A DNA stretch of 59,309 nt from Spirosoma sp. Its GTDB lineage: Bacteria; Bacteroidota; Bacteroidia; Cytophagales; Spirosomataceae. A program made the translations under genes and the position numbers. The stretch is taken from contig JACMPG010000084.1 in NCBI GenBank assembly GCA_014377625.1, forward strand, positions 1-59,309. The letters are read 5' to 3'. Of the stretch, positions 54,536-59,309 are shown piece after piece (position 1 is the stretch's first letter; each line of letters begins with the position of its first letter). A model generated the notes under the pieces. It searched no databases. It was given only the letters and a program-made list of their open reading frames with translations, and was not told where the DNA came from.

Positions 54536-55066
54536 ATGGGAGCCTATTTAAATATTGGCCTAAGAGCAAGATTGTCAGTTACTAAAACCAGTGATTCAGC
54601 GCAAACAGACAATCTGAGAAAATTACTGAGTGACGAAATAGACCTGTTTATTTATGACGAAGTGGAAACGCCAAACCAACTGATCTGGTCTTTGAAAGCC
54701 AGTTTAGTTGAGCAGGAGTTAGTACCGTTTTTGAAAAAACAATTTGACCTTATTCCTAACCCAAATAAAATAGCTGATCGGGAAGAAATGCTGACCGAAT
54801 TACAGACAGTCAAGACCTTACAAGACCTGGAAGATTGGTATGACACCAATGAGTCCTATGTAGGCCGTTGGAACCCCCACGATTCGTTTACGATTCACGA
54901 GGGTCGAAGCTACCACCATGTGTCAGTGGCGACGTTTGTGTTTTTAAGCGCAGGTAAAATCAGCATGGAGGGGTGGGGTAGTATTTTTGACTACTTCGAA
55001 CGGCTTATTACTGTGTCTAACCCCGAATTTCTGATTGCCAAAGCAGCAGCCGTATCGATTAGTTGA
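54536..55066 (+). CDS. orphan hypothetical protein
   Basis: 176 residues, soluble, acidic, without signal or membrane segment. Motif-like stretches WNPHDSFTIHEGRSYHHVS and GWGSIFDYFERL are not recognised from a known family. The single-gene setting followed 66 bases later by an attC-like palindrome (55133-55220) is what an integron cassette looks like. A weak -7-like TATATTTA at 54501 lies 28 bases upstream. An immunity or defence role could be guessed from the position but nothing in the sequence shows it. Confidence 0.6.
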   Translation: MGAYLNIGLRARLSVTKTSDSAQTDNLRKLLSDEIDLFIYDEVETPNQLIWSLKASLVEQELVPFLKKQFDLIPNPNKIADREEMLTELQTVKTLQDLEDWYDTNESYVGRWNPHDSFTIHEGRSYHHVSVATFVFLSAGKISMEGWGSIFDYFERLITVSNPEFLIAKAAAVSIS

Positions 55067-55132
55067 TCCTGCCTATCAAGAATATACGCCCTGTCATAGG
55101 TAGCCTTCCTTGTAAACACATTTTGGCACGCC

Positions 55133-55220
55133 ACCCAACGCCAACGGGGGTTGATGGATGGTGAAGCTACTTAACTGAACACGAGCGACTTGCAACCTTT
55201 ACACCCCCGTTTTGTTGGGC
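55133..55220. repeat. attC-like palindrome, site 2
   Basis: R''-like ACCCAAC (55133-55139), a 3-base spacer, then AACGGGGGT (55143-55151); on the other side ACCCCCGTT (55203-55211), a 2-base spacer, then R'-like GTTGGGC (55214-55220). Inner arms pair perfectly over 9 bp and outer arms over 6 bp, the R-spacer-L build of integron attC sites. The 88-base length is in the attC range. It follows the gene ending at 55066. The remaining spacer to 55494 shows no gene. Confidence 0.6.
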
Positions 55221-55494
55221 TGAAAAGCCTGCCTTCAGGGGCGAGTCCCCTGTCGCCCGACAACCCGCCCACGCGGAGCGAAGTAACGAACCATTATTTA
55301 TGAAGGACTGGAATTTGAAATACAAAAGTTCAGCATTAGCATAGTGCCGAGTAGAATTACTAATGCTCAGTTACTTACGTCCGCCAGTCTTTCATAAATA
55401 CATTGTTGGTGGCTGCCGCTTTTGCTCACTCAATAAAGTGTCTACAAGTGAAAAATCGCAAAATCCAACAGATAGTTTTCAAAAGAAAACAAAA

Positions 55495-57654
55495 TCAAAA
55501 ACTATCTTTTCGTTCTTGACCAACTTTGGCTGTTCTATCAATATAATTTTCTAATCTATCAATACTTGCAGCCCCTACTTTTCTTTTACCTATAACTTCA
55601 CCTTTTTCAAAAATCATCATTGTGGGTGTAAACTCAATATTGTATTCTTTTGCAAGTTTTGGGTTTTGACGAATGTCTACTTTTACAATTTCAAGCCCAT
55701 TATATTTTTCTTCCTTTTCTTTCAGATTACTTAGGTTGTTAAGCAAAGAATGACATGGTGGGCATTCTGTTGAATGAAAGACTACCAGCTTAGCCTCATT
55801 ACTGTTTTTTAATTGAATAAATTCATCTTCCTCTGAAATTAGACGAATATTGTTAGGTTGAACAAAATTATTTGCATGATACATTTGAATTGGTGAAGGT
55901 CCGCCACCTTTTGGAAAACGAGGTTTACTTCCACTAATATCTACCCCAAAACAGCCTGATTCAGGGTCAGGTTTTGTTAAAGGGCTACAAGGCTCACCAA
56001 ATGGATTCGGTGTGACCTGATTGGGGCCCATGCAAATATAACCTTCTTCTCTTATAGTAATCATATCTAAGTCTTGACAATGTTTCTCCATTGCTTCTTT
56101 TATTGTCCTTGTCTTGGGAGATTTACATTTTACTCCTCCGCCTATGTATCGCACCAAGGTTGGGTCAGAACATAGATTAAATTCATCTAATGTATTTAAG
56201 CAATCGGGTGAATCCCATCTGCCTTCACAAAGTTTTTTTGTTATTTCCCAACCTAGTCGCTTTCCTGCACAGGTGTTGCCGGGATCATCAAGTACCATTT
56301 CATTGCCAGAAGCTACAAAAGTTGTAACAATTGGTTCTTCTCCCTCAGGGTATTCTGTAGCTGTAACAACTCGACCTTTAACAACTGCTTCAGAAATTGT
56401 TCTGGAAGATTTTTTTTCAATCACTTTTATTGTTTTCGAACCATCTGAGTTTTCTTGAGTAACAGAGAAAAAATCACCCAAATCTTCTTGAGTTGGATCT
56501 TTTCTATCTCTATAGTCTCTATAATATGCTCCTAGAACATTTGCTAATGTACCCAAGGCTGATATTGAGGCTATGCCTATGGCAATGTAAGGGTTTGGAG
56601 CTGTCGCTGCTAACTTTAAATATGTTTCCGTAGTTGTGCCTGTAGCAATTGGGCTACTCCCAGAATCTACACAATTTTCTAAACCACTTTCAATCCTATC
56701 AATCGCTTCTTCAACAAAATCACCAAATTCACCCAAGGGTAAACCATCTTCCCGTCTTTGCCTAATCGTTTCGATTGTCTGCTCTCCCGATTGAAAATTT
56801 CCATCATTAAAGTACCCCCCTCCCCCTACACCATTTTGGTCTCTGCTATCAGAAGCAATCGAATCAATTGAATTTGCACTACACTTGTTGGTAAGTGAAG
56901 TTATCTCATCTATTGTAAGCTGCACATTACCCATAGAGCGATTGTAATCCCTACCTAAACCTAAAAAGCCTCTACCCTTTTCACTTGCAGTTGCACTAAA
57001 TGAATTACCTGGGCAAAGCCCTAAAATTCCATCTTTATCAAGAAAATCTAACTGGTCTCTTAACTCATCATATTTAAAATTCAGTAAATCAATAGTTCGA
57101 ATTAAATCTTCTGGCGAAAGAACATCAGAAATAATATTAAAATATTCTGTGCGTGTTCTACAATCTATCAAATCATCACTCCAAACTGAGCATATTAAAG
57201 CAGGTTTTATTTCTTTACTAGATTTTTTATTGTCTTTGTCTGTAAAGTCAAAGCTATAATCTTCTTCATCGTTTCTATAATTTAAAATTTTACCATAGTC
57301 ATTGTCGGTTTCTTTAATTTTTTTGCCTTTGCGGTCAAAATACTCAAATTTTCCATGTTCTTTCCCAAAAACATACTCACCTTTCAATGCTATTTTTCCG
57401 TTATCCCATGAGTGCTTAAATTTTCCGTGTAATTGTCCTGAAAAGTAATTATGTTCAAATTGAATTTTTCCATTCTCATACCATTTTAGCCAAGTTCCTT
57501 CTTTTTTATCATCTAAAAATTTTCCTGTTACAGCTTTTTTCTGCGAAAAGTCATAAATGCCATTGAAATCCCCATTTCTAATAAATATTCTCTTTTCTAC
57601 GTCTTCAACTCCTGAAAACTCAAAAGTTATGTTATTTTGCTTCTTGACATTCAT
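55495..57654 (-). CDS. large AT-rich MORN - Cys-rich - thioredoxin protein
   Basis: 719 residues. Residues ~44-112 hold three MORN_2/YwqK-type repeats (KEGTWLKWYENGKIQFE, LHGKFKHSWDNGKIALKG, EHGKFEYFDRKGKKIKE). One hydrophobic segment lies at about 354-377. Residues 462-568 carry nine Cys residues. The C-terminus (about 610-712) is a thioredoxin-like domain with HSTECPPC (CPPC at 631-634) and the cis-Pro loop FTPTMMIF. No signal peptide is seen. Base composition is markedly AT-rich against all flanking genes, and codon use differs, indicating transfer. It could be a thiol-handling or toxin-type surface protein; the combination is not recognised as a known family. Confidence 0.75.
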   Translation of the reverse strand: MNVKKQNNITFEFSGVEDVEKRIFIRNGDFNGIYDFSQKKAVTGKFLDDKKEGTWLKWYENGKIQFEHNYFSGQLHGKFKHSWDNGKIALKGEYVFGKEHGKFEYFDRKGKKIKETDNDYGKILNYRNDEEDYSFDFTDKDNKKSSKEIKPALICSVWSDDLIDCRTRTEYFNIISDVLSPEDLIRTIDLLNFKYDELRDQLDFLDKDGILGLCPGNSFSATASEKGRGFLGLGRDYNRSMGNVQLTIDEITSLTNKCSANSIDSIASDSRDQNGVGGGGYFNDGNFQSGEQTIETIRQRREDGLPLGEFGDFVEEAIDRIESGLENCVDSGSSPIATGTTTETYLKLAATAPNPYIAIGIASISALGTLANVLGAYYRDYRDRKDPTQEDLGDFFSVTQENSDGSKTIKVIEKKSSRTISEAVVKGRVVTATEYPEGEEPIVTTFVASGNEMVLDDPGNTCAGKRLGWEITKKLCEGRWDSPDCLNTLDEFNLCSDPTLVRYIGGGVKCKSPKTRTIKEAMEKHCQDLDMITIREEGYICMGPNQVTPNPFGEPCSPLTKPDPESGCFGVDISGSKPRFPKGGGPSPIQMYHANNFVQPNNIRLISEEDEFIQLKNSNEAKLVVFHSTECPPCHSLLNNLSNLKEKEEKYNGLEIVKVDIRQNPKLAKEYNIEFTPTMMIFEKGEVIGKRKVGAASIDRLENYIDRTAKVGQERKDSF

Positions 57655-57703
57655 TGTTTTGGAACTTTATTACGTTAAAAGATTAAAAAAGCAATATTAA
57701 AGC

Positions 57704-58012
57704 GTGAAACAGAATTACCTTTCCGAACTTATTTATCGGCATCTGTTTTTTATTAGAAAGCGAACAAAAGATTTTTTTGTTGGCGAAAGGTATTTCGTTA
57801 TTGTTAATGGTCGTTTCTACTCTTTTTACACCGAACGCGAAGTCATACAACGCACTAAATCCTATCTTTTTACGGCGAGTGCGGAGCCAAACTACGAATC
57901 AAATCCGCTGTTACTGAGCCTGACCAGCACTCACCTTCGGGGGCGTTCGGCCTATCAGCGGCAACCCGGACCACAAGCCCAAACTCTCCGTTCGAGGGCG
58001 TACCCTGTGTAA
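57704..58012 (+). CDS. doubtful short ORF
   Basis: 102 codons from a GTG. The first ~65 residues (SELIYRHLFFIRKRTKDFFVGERYFVIVNGRFYSFY) look protein-like and AT-rich, while the rest is low-quality Arg/Pro/Gln sequence from the GC-rich spacer. It may be a decayed gene fused to non-coding sequence. Confidence 0.2.
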   Translation: MKQNYLSELIYRHLFFIRKRTKDFFVGERYFVIVNGRFYSFYTEREVIQRTKSYLFTASAEPNYESNPLLLSLTSTHLRGRSAYQRQPGPQAQTLRSRAYPV

Positions 58013-58227
58013 ACCGAGGGTGGAAATGAAAGCATTACAACTCACCTCATCGTGGCGTTTTGTTTGTCAACCGAAGCACCCAACGGACAACCGGGCGGCT
58101 TGCGGGACGGGCGGGACGTGCAACCTGTCACACGAACGACGGACCACGCACAAGCCAAACGGCACAGACTGCACCCAACATGTTATTGTACGTAAAGTCA
58201 CTTAATGGGTTTTAGCTGATAATCAAC

Positions 58228-58235
58228 TACTTTTG
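58228..58235 (+). promoter_or_regulatory. -7 promoter box (TACTTTTG) before the NUMOD4-like gene
   Basis: An exact TAnnTTTG match 91 bases upstream of the ATG at 58327. No clear -33 TTG was found. Confidence 0.45.
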
Positions 58236-58326
58236 ATTTTTCGCTTAACTATTCAGTGACCTTAGTGCGGATACTTCTATAAAAGAACGGTTCTGCCATA
58301 AAACTTCCAAATCTTGTCATTGTCAA

Positions 58327-58572
58327 ATGATTAAACGGTATGTGCAGGTTTCGATTCAACGAGTCTGGGATATTGAAGGCTATCCCAACTACTTTTTTGG
58401 CGATGATAAGCAGTTGTATCGCTTCGATTCACGCGGTCGGGTGCAACGTAATAAACGGGTGATGATCGGCTATACTCAGGGGTACGTGCTGAAAAGTAAG
58501 TTTTTCAGCCTGGCTAAACTGCGTCCGCTGCTAAAGAAGCATGGAACTACAGATCATCCAATGGTGATTTGA
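58327..58572 (+). CDS. small NUMOD4-like protein
   Basis: 81 residues. VWDIEGYPNYFFGDDKQLYRFDSRGRVQRNKR (about 13-44) follows the pattern of the NUMOD4 DNA-binding motif of homing-type HNH nucleases (W..I.GY..Y.....G.V.R), but no HNH residues follow. The protein is basic, fitting DNA binding. Its 3' end overlaps the 3' end of the convergent recombinase gene by 26 bases, an unusual tail-to-tail overlap that suggests the pair moves together. Confidence 0.55.
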   Translation: MIKRYVQVSIQRVWDIEGYPNYFFGDDKQLYRFDSRGRVQRNKRVMIGYTQGYVLKSKFFSLAKLRPLLKKHGTTDHPMVI

Positions 58573-59197
58573 GGGTACTGATTTTGTGGGCAGTGACATG
58601 GGTATAACGCATGGTGGTCAGGATGCTTTCATGACCCAGCAGTTGCTGAATGTAGCGGATATCGGTGCCCGATTCCAGTAAGTGCGTAGCGAAGCTATGG
58701 CGCAACGTATGGATACCCCCACGTTTCTGAATGCCGGCGGCATAGGTGGCCTGGCTGTATACTAACTGGATGGCACGATTTTGTAATGGCTCGCGCCGGT
58801 CGACTTCTTCAAATACATAAAGCTGCGGTTGATACTGGCTGAGATATAGGCTCAGAATGGCATCAAGTTTTTCGGACAGCATAACCATCCGGTCTTTTTT
58901 GCCTTTCCCGGCTCTAATGGTAATCAGCCGACGGGTGCGGTCAATATCGCTCAGGCGCAAATGAGCTACCTCGCTCAGGCGCATCCCGGTGGCATATACA
59001 AGCTGGAATAAGGTCCGGTATTTCAGGCTGGTGGTGGCGTTGAAAATAGCTTTTACTTCATTGGCGCTGTAAACGACAGGTAATTTGGCGGGCATGCGTG
59101 GGTAGGCAACGTCGTACTGGGCCTTGTTACGTTCCAGAATTTTTTCCTGGTAGAACTTCCAGGCGTTTAGCTTGACTTTAGCCCTACGCGGCCCAAG
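58547..59197 (-). pseudogene. tyrosine recombinase lacking its N-terminal core-binding domain
   Basis: The catalytic domain is complete: Arg in ATGMRLSEVAHL, Lys in AGKGKKDRM, HTLRHSFATHLL (H-x-x-R), LLGHESILTTMRYTHV (His and the nucleophile Tyr). The first Met (59095) lies just before the domain (MPAKLPVVYSANEV). Upstream the same frame still encodes linker-like VKLNAWKFYQEKILERNKAQ for 34 codons and then meets TAG at 59198-59200. No full core-binding (SAM-like) domain is present in the remaining frames. The gene is therefore 5'-truncated or frameshifted, unless the catalytic domain alone is made. Its type (XerD-like or integron IntI-like) cannot be decided by eye. Confidence 0.75.
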
Positions 59198-59309
59198 CTA
59201 ACGCATTCTGCCAGAGCTGGTATTGGTGTTGGCTCATTTTTACGCGTATAGTCTTTGAAGCGGATGTGCAAAAATTCGTTTCCCGCCATAAATACATTCG
59301 TACACAGGC

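Larger units (their letters stand above)
57655..58326. other. long spacer, possible cassette remnant
   Basis: 672 bases. The AT-rich left part may encode the short frame at 57704. The GC-rich right part (about 57900-58200) contains ACCCAAC twice (58078-58084 and 58173-58179) without a matching GTTRRRY partner, so no third attC-like site is called. A promoter box at 58228 serves the next gene. Confidence 0.35.

Noticed and set aside
58078-58179. Third attC-like site
   Set aside because: ACCCAAC occurs twice in the same orientation with no GTTRRRY partner and no paired inner arms.
58547-59197. Calling the recombinase an integron integrase (IntI)
   Set aside because: The N-terminal part is missing and the IntI-specific insertion could not be identified, so a XerD-like integrase fits equally well.

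Overview
The window looks like chromosome from an aerobic Bacteroidota bacterium of the Cytophagales, probably close to Spirosoma. The grounds are a SusC/SusD/SusE-type locus, several promoters with the Bacteroidota -7 box TAnnTTTG, OmpA/PD40 and DUF5916 outer-membrane proteins, a BshB1-type bacillithiol deacetylase, and moderately GC-rich coding sequence. The genus is inferred; the phylum is well supported.

Layout. 1-4919: serine biosynthesis, with a phosphoserine phosphatase-like HAD domain fused to 3-phosphoglycerate dehydrogenase (5' end outside the window), a polytopic membrane protein, and a SerC-like aminotransferase. 4997-7124: a beta-barrel, a lipoprotein and a TPR protein. 7138-9810: etfB-etfA and a bifunctional-nuclease-family gene, separated by long inverted repeats and preceded by an operator-like palindrome. 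9857-17728: mixed housekeeping and envelope genes (exported PPC-domain protein, large outer-membrane protein, HpaI-type aldolase, histone-deacetylase-like hydrolase, SDR, ferritin-like protein, tRNA-Glu) with one MITE-like palindrome. 17909-31078: M14 peptidase, DUF5916 protein, dapA, a PD-(D/E)XK protein, ligA, rpe, a lipoprotein alpha-amylase and an OmpA/PD40 protein. 31112-42115: a same-strand run that looks like cell-surface glycan synthesis and modification (GT-C membrane proteins, acyltransferase-3, GT2, FAD oxidoreductase, AlgX/AlgJ-like SGNH protein). 42213-50433: a glycan utilisation locus on the minus strand (susC, susD, susE-like). Upstream of it is a membrane regulator that joins two starch-binding-like modules, a multi-helix membrane region and an AraC DNA-binding domain. 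50483-53187: bshB1, an OmpA protein and a small lipoprotein.

From about 53200 to the right end the character changes to an accessory island: an Rpn-type nuclease/transposase-like protein, an orphan protein, a conspicuously AT-rich MORN-thioredoxin protein, two attC-like palindromes with RYYYAAC...GTTRRRY ends, a NUMOD4-like small protein and a tyrosine recombinase that has lost its N-terminal domain. The two best candidates for something undescribed are the CBM-membrane-AraC one-protein glycan sensor beside susCDE, and the cassette-like island with its large MORN-Cys-rich-thioredoxin protein.

No CRISPR array, rRNA gene, intact insertion sequence or replication origin was seen.
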